Source: Streptomyces ardesiacus
GTDB taxonomy: Bacteria > Actinomycetota > Actinomycetes > Streptomycetales > Streptomycetaceae
NCBI RefSeq assembly: GCF_003112575.1
Contig: NZ_BEWC01000010.1
Coordinates: 124,001-188,000, forward strand
DNA: 64,000 bases
Direction of reading: 5' to 3'
In this document: one piece after another, positions 1 through 8,197 of the stretch
Layout of the letters: each line of letters begins with the position of its first letter
Numbering within the stretch: the stretch's first letter is position 1
The notes under the pieces: generated by a model
Databases searched by the model: none
What the model saw: the letters and a program-made list of their open reading frames with translations, nothing else
Told to the model about the DNA's origin: nothing
Program-made: the position numbers and the translations under genes

Positions 1-6
1 CCCGCG

Positions 7-195
7 ATGAGCAGAAGACGCTATGTGGCCCGGGGCGTCCCGGGCGGATACCGCATCTGGGACAGCAGGGGCCGCCGCTGGTGGGGCGACCACTACGAAC
101 TGTGCCCCGACGATCTCCTGACCGAACTGAACGGCCCGGCCGACCAGACCCGCATCACCGCGCTCCTGAAGCGCTACCGCGCCCTGAAACGGTGA
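7..195 (+). CDS. Small hypothetical basic protein
   Basis: A 62-residue protein rich in Arg, Trp and Tyr (MSRRRYVARG start, GYRIWDSRGRRWWGDHYELC centre). I do not recognise a characterised family. It resembles the short conserved hypothetical proteins common in streptomycetes. Only six bases precede the ATG in this window, so the ribosome binding site cannot be judged and the true start could lie further upstream. It converges on dapD, with two strong hairpins in between, which fits a real transcription unit ending here. No signal peptide or membrane segment is visible. Confidence 0.55.
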   Translation: MSRRRYVARGVPGGYRIWDSRGRRWWGDHYELCPDDLLTELNGPADQTRITALLKRYRALKR

Positions 196-288
196 ACCCG
201 CACGGCGCCGCCCCCGGCCCGTGCGGCGGTCTGCCGCTCCTCCGGCGCCCGCCCGGGCGGGCGCCCGCGCGCCGACGGTCACGAACGC

Positions 289-317
289 GGCCCCGGCACT
301 TCATCGGTGCCGGGGCC
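289..317. terminator. Bidirectional hairpin terminator between the hypothetical gene and dapD
   Basis: An 11-bp perfect stem (GGCCCCGGCAC / GTGCCGGGGCC) with a 7-nt loop lies between two convergent genes. A second perfect 22-bp palindrome (GGCGCCCGCCC and its complement) sits at 244-265. There is no T-tract, which is usual for Streptomyces terminators. It probably serves both strands. Confidence 0.7.
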
Positions 318-360
318 GGGTTCGGACGACGGGGGGGCCGCAGGTCACGGCCTTCCGTGC

Positions 361-1350
361 TCAGTTGTGGCTGTGCAGGATCTCGTTCAGGCCGCCCCAC
401 ACCGCGTTGTTCGGGCGGGCCTCCACCGTGCCGGTGACCGAGTTGCGGCGGAAGAGGATGTTCGAGGCGCCGGAGAGTTCGCGGGCCTTGACGATCTGGC
501 CGTCGGGCATGGTGACGCGGGTGCCCGCGGTGACGTAGAGGCCGGCCTCGACCACGCACTCGTCGCCCAGCGCGATGCCGACGCCCGCCTCGGCGCCGAC
601 CAGGCAGCGTTCGCCGATGACGATGCGGACGTTGCCGCCGCCGGAGAGGGTGCCCATGGTGGAGGCGCCGCCGCCGATGTCGGAGCCGTCGCCGACGACG
701 ACGCCCGCGGAGATGCGGCCCTCGACCATCGAGGTGCCGAGCGTGCCGGCGTTGAAGTTGACGAAGCCCTCGTGCATGACGGTGGTGCCCTCGGCCAGGT
801 GCGCGCCGAGGCGGACCCGGTCGGCGTCGGCGATGCGGACGCCCTTGGGGGCGACGTAGTCCGTCATGCGGGGGAACTTGTCGATCGAGGTGACCTGGAG
901 GTGCAGGCCCTCGGCGCGGGCGTTGAGGCGCACCTTCTCGATGTCGTCGACGGCGACGGGGCCGAGCGAGGTCCAGGCGACGTTGGCGAGGAAGGCGAAC
1001 TGGCCCTCCAGGCTGAGGCCGTGCGGCTTGACCAGGCGGTGGGAGAGCAGGTGCAGGCGCAGGTAGACGTCGTGCGTGTCGAGCGGCTTCTCGTCCAGCG
1101 AGGAGATGACCGTGCGGACCGCGACCACCTCGACGCCGCGGCGGGCGTCCGGACCGACCGCGGCGGTGGCACCGCCGCCCAGGAGTTCGGCGGCCTGTTC
1201 GGCGGTGAGGCGCTCGGTGCCGGAGGGACCGGGCTCCGCGGCGAGTTCGGGGGCCGGGAACCAGGTGTCGAGGACGGTGCCGTCGGCGGCGATCGTGGCG
1301 AGGCCGGCGGCCACGGCGCCGGTGGTGCGGGGAGCAGTCGTGTCGGTCAT
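361..1350 (-). CDS. dapD: 2,3,4,5-tetrahydropyridine-2,6-dicarboxylate N-succinyltransferase
   Basis: The 329-aa product fits actinobacterial DapD, which transfers succinyl from succinyl-CoA to tetrahydrodipicolinate in the succinylase branch of lysine/meso-diaminopimelate synthesis in the cytoplasm. The C-terminal half shows the left-handed beta-helix hexapeptide pattern: glycine- and valine-rich turns such as GVVVGDGSDIGGGAS and GERCLVGAEAGVGIALGD. The ATG follows the tetR stop by 9 nt. A TAGGTT hexamer that overlaps that stop codon lies 6 nt before the ATG, so the gene may be leaderless with its own promoter as well as read-through from tetR. Confidence 0.9.
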   Translation of the reverse strand: MTDTTAPRTTGAVAAGLATIAADGTVLDTWFPAPELAAEPGPSGTERLTAEQAAELLGGGATAAVGPDARRGVEVVAVRTVISSLDEKPLDTHDVYLRLHLLSHRLVKPHGLSLEGQFAFLANVAWTSLGPVAVDDIEKVRLNARAEGLHLQVTSIDKFPRMTDYVAPKGVRIADADRVRLGAHLAEGTTVMHEGFVNFNAGTLGTSMVEGRISAGVVVGDGSDIGGGASTMGTLSGGGNVRIVIGERCLVGAEAGVGIALGDECVVEAGLYVTAGTRVTMPDGQIVKARELSGASNILFRRNSVTGTVEARPNNAVWGGLNEILHSHN

Positions 1351-1356
1351 GAGGGC

Positions 1357-1362
1357 AACCTA
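1357..1362 (-). promoter_or_regulatory. Putative -10 hexamer for a leaderless dapD transcript
   Basis: On the minus strand TAGGTT overlaps the tetR TAG stop and lies 6 nt upstream of the dapD ATG, the geometry expected for a leaderless start. No convincing -35 is visible. Confidence 0.4.
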
Positions 1363-1953
1363 ACCGGCCGCCGCCGGTGGAAGCGAGCCGGGACCGCGCC
1401 CGTCTCGGGTGCCGGGCGCCGGCAGCAGCCGGGTCAGCACCTCGCGCGCGTACTCCTCGTCGTAGGGCGTGTCCGTGAGCAGGACCTGGAGGCAGATGCC
1501 GTCCAGTACGGCGACCAGGGCGCGGGCGGTGGTGGGGTCCGTGCGGGCGGCGAGCAGGGCGCCCACGCCCTCGGCCCACTCGGCGGCCACGGGGCGCAGG
1601 GCGGGGCGGCGCAGCGCGGCGAGGTACAGCTCGTACTCCAGCTCCACGCCGGTGCGGTCGCCGCCGAGCCACTCCCCCAGGACACGGGCGAGTTCGGCGG
1701 GCAGGTCGCCCTCGGGGTCGGCCAGGGCGGGGTGGGCGGCGACGACCTTGGCGAAGCCCTCGTTGGCCTGGCGCAGGGCGGCGACCATGAGGTCGTCCAG
1801 CGTCGCGAAGTGGTACGTCGTGGAGCCGAGCGGGACGTCCGCCTCGGCGGCGACGGTGCGGTGGCTGAGGCCGGCGATGCCCGCCCGGCCGACGACCCGG
1901 ATCGCGGCGTCGATGATGCGCCGGCGGCGCTCGGGGTCGTGGCGGCGGACCAT
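1360..1953 (-). CDS. TetR-family transcriptional regulator
   Basis: A 197-aa protein with an N-terminal TetR helix-turn-helix (IIDAAIRVVGRAGIAGLSHR through GSTTYHFATLDDL, roughly residues 13-55) and an alpha-helical ligand-binding C-terminus with a Pro/Gly-rich tail. The ATG overlaps the stop of the upstream SMR gene by one base (TGATG), indicating translational coupling. A perfect inverted repeat before the SMR gene is the likely operator, so this is probably a local autoregulated repressor of the efflux protein. The inducing ligand is unknown. dapD follows after 9 nt. Confidence 0.88.
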   Translation of the reverse strand: MVRRHDPERRRRIIDAAIRVVGRAGIAGLSHRTVAAEADVPLGSTTYHFATLDDLMVAALRQANEGFAKVVAAHPALADPEGDLPAELARVLGEWLGGDRTGVELEYELYLAALRRPALRPVAAEWAEGVGALLAARTDPTTARALVAVLDGICLQVLLTDTPYDEEYAREVLTRLLPAPGTRDGRGPGSLPPAAAG

Positions 1954-2273
1954 CAGTGCGCTCCGCCCAGGTTGAGGACGACGACGCCGACGATGATCAG
2001 CGCGATCCCGGCGGCCTTGGTGAGCGTCATCCCTTCGCCCATGAAGGCCACGCCGATGGTGGCGATGGCGGCCGTGCCCACTCCGGCCCAGATCGCGTAC
2101 GCCGTGCCGACGGCGAGGATCTTCAGGGTCTGGGCGAGGAGCGCGAAGGAGAGGACGTACGCGAGCGCCGTCAGCAGGGACGGCACGAGCCTGCTGAACC
2201 CCTCGCTGTACTTCATGGCGGTGGTGCCGGCGACCTCGGCGGCGATGGCTCCGGCCAGGAGCAGGTATCCCAT
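1953..2273 (-). CDS. Small multidrug resistance (SMR) efflux protein
   Basis: A 106-aa, very hydrophobic protein with four predicted membrane helices. It has SMR-family hallmarks: a membrane-embedded Glu in the first helix (GAIAAEVAGTTAMK), then AYAIWAGVGTAAIA in helix 3. The family are small proton-coupled dimeric exporters of cationic drugs or guanidinium-like compounds; I cannot separate the EmrE-like from the SugE/Gdx-like subtype by eye. The ATG is only 1 nt from an inverted repeat and has no Shine-Dalgarno. A TATGTA hexamer lies about 11 nt upstream, so the leader is very short. It is coupled to the downstream tetR. Confidence 0.88.
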   Translation of the reverse strand: MGYLLLAGAIAAEVAGTTAMKYSEGFSRLVPSLLTALAYVLSFALLAQTLKILAVGTAYAIWAGVGTAAIATIGVAFMGEGMTLTKAAGIALIIVGVVVLNLGGAH

Positions 2274-2274
2274 G

Positions 2275-2288
2275 TGTACGAGCGTACA
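2275..2288. promoter_or_regulatory. Probable TetR operator at the SMR/tetR promoter
   Basis: A perfect inverted repeat, TGTACG-AG-CGTACA, lies immediately upstream of the SMR start and overlaps the presumed -10 (TATGTA on the minus strand). Size and symmetry fit a TetR-dimer site. Binding would block initiation of the SMR-tetR message. Confidence 0.6.
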
Positions 2289-2321
2289 TAACGGCGGACG
2301 CGGACGGGTGCGAACACGGGA

Positions 2322-2349
2322 AACGGCGGCACCCGAAGGTGCCGCCGTT
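2322..2349 (-). terminator. Terminator of the suf operon
   Basis: A 12-bp perfect stem (AACGGCGGCACC / GGTGCCGCCGTT) with a CGAA tetraloop, 26 bp downstream of the sufT stop. It separates the suf operon from the SMR promoter region. Confidence 0.8.
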
Positions 2350-2375
2350 CTCCGGAACCGTGCTGCCGGTGTGGC

Positions 2376-2708
2376 TCAGACGTTGAACCCGAGCGCGCGC
2401 AGCTGCTCGCGCCCGTCGTCCGTGATCTTGTCCGGGCCCCACGGCGGCATCCAGACCCAGTTGATGCGCAGCTCGCTGACGAGGCCGTCCGTGGCGGACT
2501 TGGCCTGGTCCTCGATCACGTCGGTCAGCGGGCAGGCCGCCGAGGTCAGGGTCATGTCGACGGTGGCGATGTTCGCGTCGTCGACGTGGATGCCGTAGAT
2601 CAGGCCGAGGTTGACGACGTCGATGCCCAGCTCGGGGTCCACGACGTCCATCAGGGCCTCGCGGAGTTCCTCCTCCGAGGCCGGCTTCATTTCCACGGTC
2701 TCGCTCAT
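2376..2708 (-). CDS. sufT: SufT/PaaD-like metal-sulfur cluster assembly factor (DUF59)
   Basis: A 110-aa DUF59 (MIP18-like) protein. Visible family features are the DPELGIDVVNLGLIYGI segment, the TLTSAACPL motif with its conserved Cys, and the WVWMPPWGPDKIT C-terminal strand. Members act late in Fe-S cluster assembly or transfer. It is the last gene of the suf operon, and its ATG overlaps the sufU stop by 4 nt (ATGA), so the two are translationally coupled. I chose this ATG over an upstream in-frame GTG that would extend into sufU. Confidence 0.88.
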   Translation of the reverse strand: MSETVEMKPASEEELREALMDVVDPELGIDVVNLGLIYGIHVDDANIATVDMTLTSAACPLTDVIEDQAKSATDGLVSELRINWVWMPPWGPDKITDDGREQLRALGFNV

Positions 2709-3175
2709 GCCGTCGTCTCCTTCTCGGCGTCGGCGCCGTCCAGCGCCTGGGCCGTCGCGTCCTTCCAGGCCATCCAGCTCAGCAGGGCGCACTTGACCCG
2801 GGCCGGGTACTTCGAGACCCCGGCGAACGCGACCGCGTCCTCCAGGACCTCCTCCATGGCGTCGTCCGGCTCGACCTTGCCCTTGGACTGCATCAGCTCC
2901 AGGAAGGTCTCCTGGATCCGCTGCGCCTGGGCCAGGTCCTTGCCGACCAGCAGGTCGTTCAGCACGGAGGCGCTGGCCTGGCTGATGGAGCAGCCCTGGC
3001 CCTCGTAACTGACGTCGCTGATCGTCGTGCCGTCGTACTTCACGCGGAGCGTGATCTCGTCCCCGCAGGTGGGGTTGACGTGGTGGACCTCGGCGTCGCC
3101 ATCCCGCAAGCCCCGCCCGTGCGGGTTCTTGTAGTGGTCCAGGATGACTTCCTGGTACATGGAGTCCAGCTTCAT
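2705..3175 (-). CDS. sufU: SufU Fe-S assembly protein (IscU-like, zinc-dependent sulfurtransferase)
   Basis: A 156-aa SufU. It takes persulfide sulfur from SufS and passes it to the SufBCD scaffold; in the family this depends on a zinc site. The ligands can be seen: Cys37 and Asp39 in NPTCGDE, Cys62 in GQGCSIS, and Cys129 in VKCALL. The insert between the second and third Cys (LLVGKDLAQAQ to EPDDAMEE) is the SufU-specific segment absent from IscU. It starts 17 nt after sufS. The C-terminus is an acidic/Ala tail. Confidence 0.93.
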   Translation of the reverse strand: MKLDSMYQEVILDHYKNPHGRGLRDGDAEVHHVNPTCGDEITLRVKYDGTTISDVSYEGQGCSISQASASVLNDLLVGKDLAQAQRIQETFLELMQSKGKVEPDDAMEEVLEDAVAFAGVSKYPARVKCALLSWMAWKDATAQALDGADAEKETTA

Positions 3176-3192
3176 GCTCTTCGCTCGTCCCG

Positions 3193-4449
3193 TCAGCCGA
3201 AGAAGTTCCGTACGTGCTCCAGGCCGTCGACCAGTGCGTCGATCTCGGCCGGCGTGGAGTACAGATAGAACGACGCTCGCGTGGTCGCAGGAATTCCGTA
3301 GCGCAGGCAGACGGGGCGGGCGCAGTGGTGGCCGACCCGGACCGCGATGCCCTGCTCGTCGAGGACCTGCCCCACGTCGTGGGGGTGGATGTCCCCCAGC
3401 GTGAAGGAGATCGCCGCGCCGCGCTCCTCGGCCGTGGTGGGGCCGATGATGCGCAGGTCGGGGACCTCCAGCAGGCGCTTGACGGCGTACTCGGTCAGCG
3501 CGTGCTCGTGGGCGAAGATCTTGTCCATGCCGATCGAGTTCAGGTAGTCGATCGCCGCGCCGAGGCCGACCGCGCCCGCGATGGGGGGCGTACCCGCCTC
3601 GAACTTGTGCGGGGCCGGGGCGTAGGTGGAGGAGTGCATCGAGACGGTCTCGATCATCTCGCCGCCGCCGAGGAACGGCGGGAGGTCCTCCAGCAGCTCC
3701 TGGCGGCCCCACAGCACGCCGATGCCGGTCGGGCCGCACATCTTGTGGCCGGTGAAGGCCACGAAGTCGGCCTGGAGGGCCTGCACGTCCAGCGGCATGT
3801 GCGGCGCGGCCTGCGAGGCGTCGACGCACACGAGCGCGCCGACCTCCTGGGCGCGGCGCACGATCGCCTCGACCGGGTTCTGGGTGCCCAGGATGTTGGA
3901 GACCAGCACGAAGGAGACGATCTTCGTCTTCTCGGTGATGACCTCGTCGATGTTGGACAGGTCCAGGCGGCCGTCGTCGGTGAGGCCGAACCAGCGGAGC
4001 TTCGCACCGGTGCGCTGCGCGAGCAGCTGCCACGGCACGATGTTGGAGTGGTGCTCCATCTCCGTGATCACGATCTCGGTGTCGTGGTCCACGCGGTAGG
4101 GGTCGTCGGCCCAGCCCAGCATGTTCGCGACGAGGTTGAGGGACTCCGAGGCGTTCTTGGTGAAGATCACCTCGTTGCGCGAGGGCGCGTTGATGAACTC
4201 CGCGACCTTGTCACGCGCGCCCTCGTACAGCGCCGTGGCCTCCTCGGCGAGGACGTGCACGCCACGGTGGACGTTGGCGTTGTGCTGCTCGTAGTACTCG
4301 TCGAGCACGTCGATGACCTGACGCGGGGTCTGCGAGGTCGCGGCGTTGTCGAGGTAGACGAGCTTCCTTCCGTCGTGGACCTGGCGGTCCAGGATGGGGA
4401 AGTCCTTGCGGATCGCCTCGGTGTCGAGGAGGCCCGGCAGCTGTGTCAC
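3193..4449 (-). CDS. sufS: Cysteine desulfurase SufS
   Basis: A 418-aa PLP-dependent class-V aminotransferase-fold enzyme that releases sulfur from L-cysteine as a persulfide for SufU. The PLP lysine is Lys236 (AFTGHKMCGP) and the catalytic cysteine is Cys376 in RVGHHCARPV, the group II (SufS) signature. It starts with GTG, and GTGA overlaps the end of sufC by 4 nt, so it is coupled to sufC. Full length, with no insert. Confidence 0.95.
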   Translation of the reverse strand: MTQLPGLLDTEAIRKDFPILDRQVHDGRKLVYLDNAATSQTPRQVIDVLDEYYEQHNANVHRGVHVLAEEATALYEGARDKVAEFINAPSRNEVIFTKNASESLNLVANMLGWADDPYRVDHDTEIVITEMEHHSNIVPWQLLAQRTGAKLRWFGLTDDGRLDLSNIDEVITEKTKIVSFVLVSNILGTQNPVEAIVRRAQEVGALVCVDASQAAPHMPLDVQALQADFVAFTGHKMCGPTGIGVLWGRQELLEDLPPFLGGGEMIETVSMHSSTYAPAPHKFEAGTPPIAGAVGLGAAIDYLNSIGMDKIFAHEHALTEYAVKRLLEVPDLRIIGPTTAEERGAAISFTLGDIHPHDVGQVLDEQGIAVRVGHHCARPVCLRYGIPATTRASFYLYSTPAEIDALVDGLEHVRNFFG

Positions 4450-5210
4450 TCGGATGCGCCGCCCTTCGTGTATGCCTCGTAGCCCTCGGCCTCGAGCTTG
4501 TCGGCCAGCTCGGCGCCGCCGGACTCGGCGATGCGGCCGTTGGCGAAGACGTGGACGTGGTCGGGCTTGATGTAGCGCAGGATGCGCGTGTAGTGCGTGA
4601 TCAGCAGCGTGCCGACCTCGCCGGTCTCGCGGACGCGGTTGACGCCCTCGGAGACGATGCGCAGGGCGTCGACGTCCAGGCCGGAGTCGGTCTCGTCGAG
4701 GATGGCGACCTTCGGCTTGAGCAGCTCCAGCTGGAGGATCTCGTGGCGCTTCTTCTCACCGCCGGAGAAGCCCTCGTTGACGTTGCGCTCGGCGAAGGAG
4801 GGGTCCATGTTGAGGCGCTCCATGGCCTCCTTGACCTCCTTGACCCAGTGCCGCAGCTTGGGGGCCTCGCCGCGCACGGCGGTGGCGGAGGTGCGCAGGA
4901 AGTTGGAGACGGAGACGCCGGGGACCTCGACCGGGTACTGCATGGCGAGGAAGAGGCCGGCGCGGGCGCGCTCGTCGACGGACATCTCCAGGACGTCCTC
5001 GCCGTCGAGGGTGACGGTGCCGCCGGTGATCGTGTACTTGGGGTGACCCGCCAGGGAGTAGGCGAGGGTCGACTTGCCGGAGCCGTTGGGGCCCATGATG
5101 GCGTGCGTCTCGCCCTGCTTCACGGTGAGGTCGACGCCCTTGAGGATCTCCTTCGTGGCGTTGTCGGCCTCGACGGTGACGTGCAGGTCTCGGATTTCAA
5201 GCGTTGCCAT
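4446..5210 (-). CDS. sufC: SufC ABC-type ATPase of the Fe-S scaffold
   Basis: A 254-aa soluble ABC ATPase that powers SufBCD cluster assembly. Walker A is GPNGSGKS at about residues 40-47, the signature is FSGGEKKRHEI, and Walker B is KVAILDETDSGLD; the switch His is in LLITHYTR. SufC partners SufB and SufD encoded upstream in the same operon. It follows the Rieske gene after 7 nt and overlaps sufS. Confidence 0.95.
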   Translation of the reverse strand: MATLEIRDLHVTVEADNATKEILKGVDLTVKQGETHAIMGPNGSGKSTLAYSLAGHPKYTITGGTVTLDGEDVLEMSVDERARAGLFLAMQYPVEVPGVSVSNFLRTSATAVRGEAPKLRHWVKEVKEAMERLNMDPSFAERNVNEGFSGGEKKRHEILQLELLKPKVAILDETDSGLDVDALRIVSEGVNRVRETGEVGTLLITHYTRILRYIKPDHVHVFANGRIAESGGAELADKLEAEGYEAYTKGGASE

Positions 5211-5217
5211 GGGTGCC

Positions 5218-5535
5218 TCAGGACTCCTGGGTGAGGGAGACGAGCACGTCGTCCCCTTCGATCTTTACGGGGTATACGGGGACGGGGCGCGTCGCCGGAA
5301 GACTGTCGGGCTTGCCGGAGCGGAGGTCGAAGCGCGAGCCGTGCAGCCAGCACTCGATGTGGCAGTCGTCGACCTCGCCCTCGGCCAGCGAGACGTTCGC
5401 GTGCGAGCAGATGTCGTGGATCGCGAAGACCTCGCCCTCGGTCCGCACGACGGAGATCGGCGTGCCGTCGAGTTCCACCCGCTTCGGGGTGTCCTCCTCC
5501 AGCTCGTCCGCTCCACAGACGCGTACGAAGGTCAT
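5218..5535 (-). CDS. Rieske [2Fe-2S] ferredoxin of the suf operon
   Basis: A 105-aa single-domain Rieske ferredoxin, annotated in relatives as a non-heme-iron oxygenase ferredoxin subunit. The ligands are visible as C43-S-H45 and C62-W-L-H65. There is no signal peptide or membrane anchor, so it is cytoplasmic. The ATG overlaps the sufD stop by 4 nt and sufC follows by 7 nt. Its fixed place inside the operon suggests an electron-transfer role in Fe-S assembly (inference). Confidence 0.92.
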   Translation of the reverse strand: MTFVRVCGADELEEDTPKRVELDGTPISVVRTEGEVFAIHDICSHANVSLAEGEVDDCHIECWLHGSRFDLRSGKPDSLPATRPVPVYPVKIEGDDVLVSLTQES

Positions 5536-6716
5536 GCGACCGACGCCTCCAGCTCCTCTTCGATCTTGGCGAGGAGGCGCTCCTCGATGTCCGCGACGCC
5601 GATCTGCTGGACCAGCTCGGCGAAGAAGCCGCGGACCACCAAGCGGCGGGCGTCGATCTCGGGGATGCCGCGCGCCATCAGGTAGAAGAGCTGCTCGTCG
5701 TCGAAGCGGCCGGTGGCGGAGGCGTGGCCGGCGCCGACGATCTCGCCGGTCTCGATCTCCAGGTTCGGCACGGAGTCGACACGGGCGCCGTCGGTGAGGA
5801 CGAGGTTGCGGTTCATCTCGTAGGTGTCGGTGCCCTCGGCCGCGGCCTCGATGAGCACGTCGCCGATCCACACCGCGTGCGCGTCCTCGCCCTGGAGCGC
5901 GCCCTTGTAGACGACGTTCGACTTGCAGTGCGGGACGTTGTGGTCGACCAGGAGGCGGTGCTCCTGGTGCTGGCCGGCGTCGGTGAAGTACAGGCCGAAC
6001 AGCTCGGCCTCGCCGCCGGGGCCGGCGTAGGCCACGCGCGGGTGGAGGCGGACCAGGTCGCCGCCGAAGGTGACGACGAAGGACTTGAAGGTGGCGTCGC
6101 GGCCGACCAGCGCGTTGTGCTGGCCGACGTGGACGGCCTTGTCGTCCCAGTCCTGGACGGAGACGACGGTCAGCTTGGCGCCGTCGCCCAGGACGTAGTC
6201 GACGTTGGCGGCGAGCACGGCGTCGCCGGTGTGGTCGATGACGACCACGGCCTCGGCGAAGGCGCCCAGCTCGACGACCTGGTGGGCGTAGGCGGTGCCG
6301 CCCGCGCCGTGCACGGCGATGCGGATCGGCTCGGTGAGGACCGTCTCCTTGGGGACGGTGATCACACCGGCCTTCTCGAACGCCGAGTAGGCCTGGGCGG
6401 CGACCCGGTCCACGGGGGTGCCGGCCCGGCCGATGCGCGCGTCGTCGCGGCCGACGGTCTCGACGACGACGCCCTCGGGCGCGTCGATGTCGACCTTCAC
6501 ACCGTCACCGGTGGCGACGGCGGTGCCGTCGTGCAGCCCGCGCAGCCGCTCCAGCGGGGTGAACCGCCATTCCTCCTCGCGGCCGTGGGGGACCGGGAAG
6601 TCCGCCACGTCGAAGGACGCGGGTGCGCTCATGCGCGTGGCGACGGTCGACTCGGCGGCCACCGCGATCTGGCCCGCGGTGGTGGACCCCACGGGAATGT
6701 TCTGAGCCTCAGCCAT
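5532..6716 (-). CDS. sufD: SufD Fe-S cluster assembly protein
   Basis: A 394-aa SufB/SufD-family protein of the SufBC2D scaffold. The family core is visible in the right-handed beta-helix region (RLHPRVAYAGPGGEAELFGL) and in the C-terminal FDDEQLFYLMARGIPEIDARRLVVRGFF motif, shared with SufB. The N-terminus is SufD-type (AMSAPASFDVADFPVPHGREEEWRFTPL region). It follows sufB by 59 nt and overlaps the Rieske gene. Confidence 0.93.
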   Translation of the reverse strand: MAEAQNIPVGSTTAGQIAVAAESTVATRMSAPASFDVADFPVPHGREEEWRFTPLERLRGLHDGTAVATGDGVKVDIDAPEGVVVETVGRDDARIGRAGTPVDRVAAQAYSAFEKAGVITVPKETVLTEPIRIAVHGAGGTAYAHQVVELGAFAEAVVVIDHTGDAVLAANVDYVLGDGAKLTVVSVQDWDDKAVHVGQHNALVGRDATFKSFVVTFGGDLVRLHPRVAYAGPGGEAELFGLYFTDAGQHQEHRLLVDHNVPHCKSNVVYKGALQGEDAHAVWIGDVLIEAAAEGTDTYEMNRNLVLTDGARVDSVPNLEIETGEIVGAGHASATGRFDDEQLFYLMARGIPEIDARRLVVRGFFAELVQQIGVADIEERLLAKIEEELEASVA

Positions 6717-6775
6717 GGCTGTCGGTCTGCTCTCTTCCTACGTTCCTGAATCTGGTGACTGCTGCGGGGGCGGGG

Positions 6776-8197
6776 TCAGCCGACCGCGCCCTCCATCTGC
6801 AGCTCGATCAGCCGGTTGAGCTCGAGGGCGTACTCCATGGGCAGCTCCTTGGCGATCGGCTCGACGAAGCCGCGCACGATCATCGCCATCGCCTCGAACT
6901 CGGTCAGACCGCGGCTCATCAGGTAGAAGAGCTGGTCCTCGGAGACCTTGGAGACGGTCGCCTCGTGGCCCATGGACACGTCGTCCTCGCGGACGTCCAC
7001 GTAGGGGTACGTGTCGGAGCGGGAGATGGTGTCGACGAGCAGCGCGTCGCACAGCACGTTCGACTTGGAGCCGTGGGCGCCCTCGCCGATCTCGACGAGA
7101 CCGCGGTAGGAGGTGCGGCCGCCGCCGCGCGCCACGGACTTGGAGACGATGTTGGAGGAGGTGTTCGGCGCCATGTGGACCATCTTGGAGCCGGCGTCCT
7201 GGTGCTGGCCCTCGCCCGCGAAGGCGATGGACAGGGTCTCGCCCTTGGCGTGCTCGCCCATCAGGTAGACGGCCGGGTACTTCATCGTCACCTTGGAGCC
7301 GATGTTGCCGTCGATCCACTCCATGGTCGCGCCCTCGTACGCCACGGCGCGCTTGGTGACCAGGTTGTAGACGTTGTTCGACCAGTTCTGGATGGTCGTG
7401 TAGCGGCAGCGGGCGTTCTTCTTGACGATGATCTCGACGACCGCGGAGTGCAGCGAGTCCGACTTGTAGATCGGCGCGGTGCAGCCCTCGACGTAGTGCA
7501 CGTAGGCGCCCTCGTCGACGATGATCAGGGTCCGCTCGAACTGGCCCATGTTCTCCGTGTTGATGCGGAAGTAGGCCTGGAGCGGGATCTCGACGTGCAC
7601 GCCCGGCGGCACGTAGATGAAGGAGCCGCCGGACCACACGGCGCTGTTCAGCGAGGCGAACTTGTTGTCGCCGACGGGGATGACGGTGCCGAAGTACTCC
7701 TTGAAGAGCTCCGGGTGCTCCTTCAGGGCCGTGTCGGTGTCGAGGAAGATGACGCCCTGCTCCTCCAGGTCCTCGCGGATCTGGTGGTAGACGACCTCCG
7801 ACTCGTACTGGGCCGCGACACCGGCGACGAGGCGCTGCTTCTCCGCCTCGGGGATGCCGAGCTTGTCGTATGTGTTCTTGATGTCCTCGGGCAGGTCCTC
7901 CCAGGACTCCGCCTGCTTCTCCGTGGAGCGCACGAAGTACTTGATGTTGTCGAAGTCGATCCCCGACAGGTCCGAGCCCCAGTTCGGCATGGGCTTCTTC
8001 TCGAAGAGGCGCAGGCCCTTGAGGCGGAGCTTGGTCATCCACTCCGGCTCGTTCTTCTTCGCGGAGATGTCCCGGACGACGTCCTCGTCGATGCCGCGCC
8101 TGGCAGAGGCGCCGGCCGTGTCGGAGTCGGCCCAGCCGTACTCGTACTTGCCCAGGCCCTCGAGCTCAGGGTGAGCAGTCTCCGTGGGGAGAGTCAT
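6776..8197 (-). CDS. sufB: SufB Fe-S scaffold protein
   Basis: A 473-aa SufB, the subunit on which the nascent cluster is built. Conserved segments include PNWGSDLSGIDFDNIKYF, YVPPGVHVEIPLQAYFRIN, the EGCTAPIY cysteine region and the terminal SEDQLFYLMSRGLTEFEAMAMIVRGF. I start at the ATG that overlaps the sufR stop by 4 nt. The upstream in-frame extension runs antisense-like through sufR and is not plausible. Confidence 0.95.
   Translation of the reverse strand: MTLPTETAHPELEGLGKYEYGWADSDTAGASARRGIDEDVVRDISAKKNEPEWMTKLRLKGLRLFEKKPMPNWGSDLSGIDFDNIKYFVRSTEKQAESWEDLPEDIKNTYDKLGIPEAEKQRLVAGVAAQYESEVVYHQIREDLEEQGVIFLDTDTALKEHPELFKEYFGTVIPVGDNKFASLNSAVWSGGSFIYVPPGVHVEIPLQAYFRINTENMGQFERTLIIVDEGAYVHYVEGCTAPIYKSDSLHSAVVEIIVKKNARCRYTTIQNWSNNVYNLVTKRAVAYEGATMEWIDGNIGSKVTMKYPAVYLMGEHAKGETLSIAFAGEGQHQDAGSKMVHMAPNTSSNIVSKSVARGGGRTSYRGLVEIGEGAHGSKSNVLCDALLVDTISRSDTYPYVDVREDDVSMGHEATVSKVSEDQLFYLMSRGLTEFEAMAMIVRGFVEPIAKELPMEYALELNRLIELQMEGAVG

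Noticed and set aside
155..1672. A 505-codon minus-strand frame across dapD and tetR
   Set aside because: Arg/His/Pro-rich composition with no domain. It is a frame shadow of dapD, which has clear family motifs.
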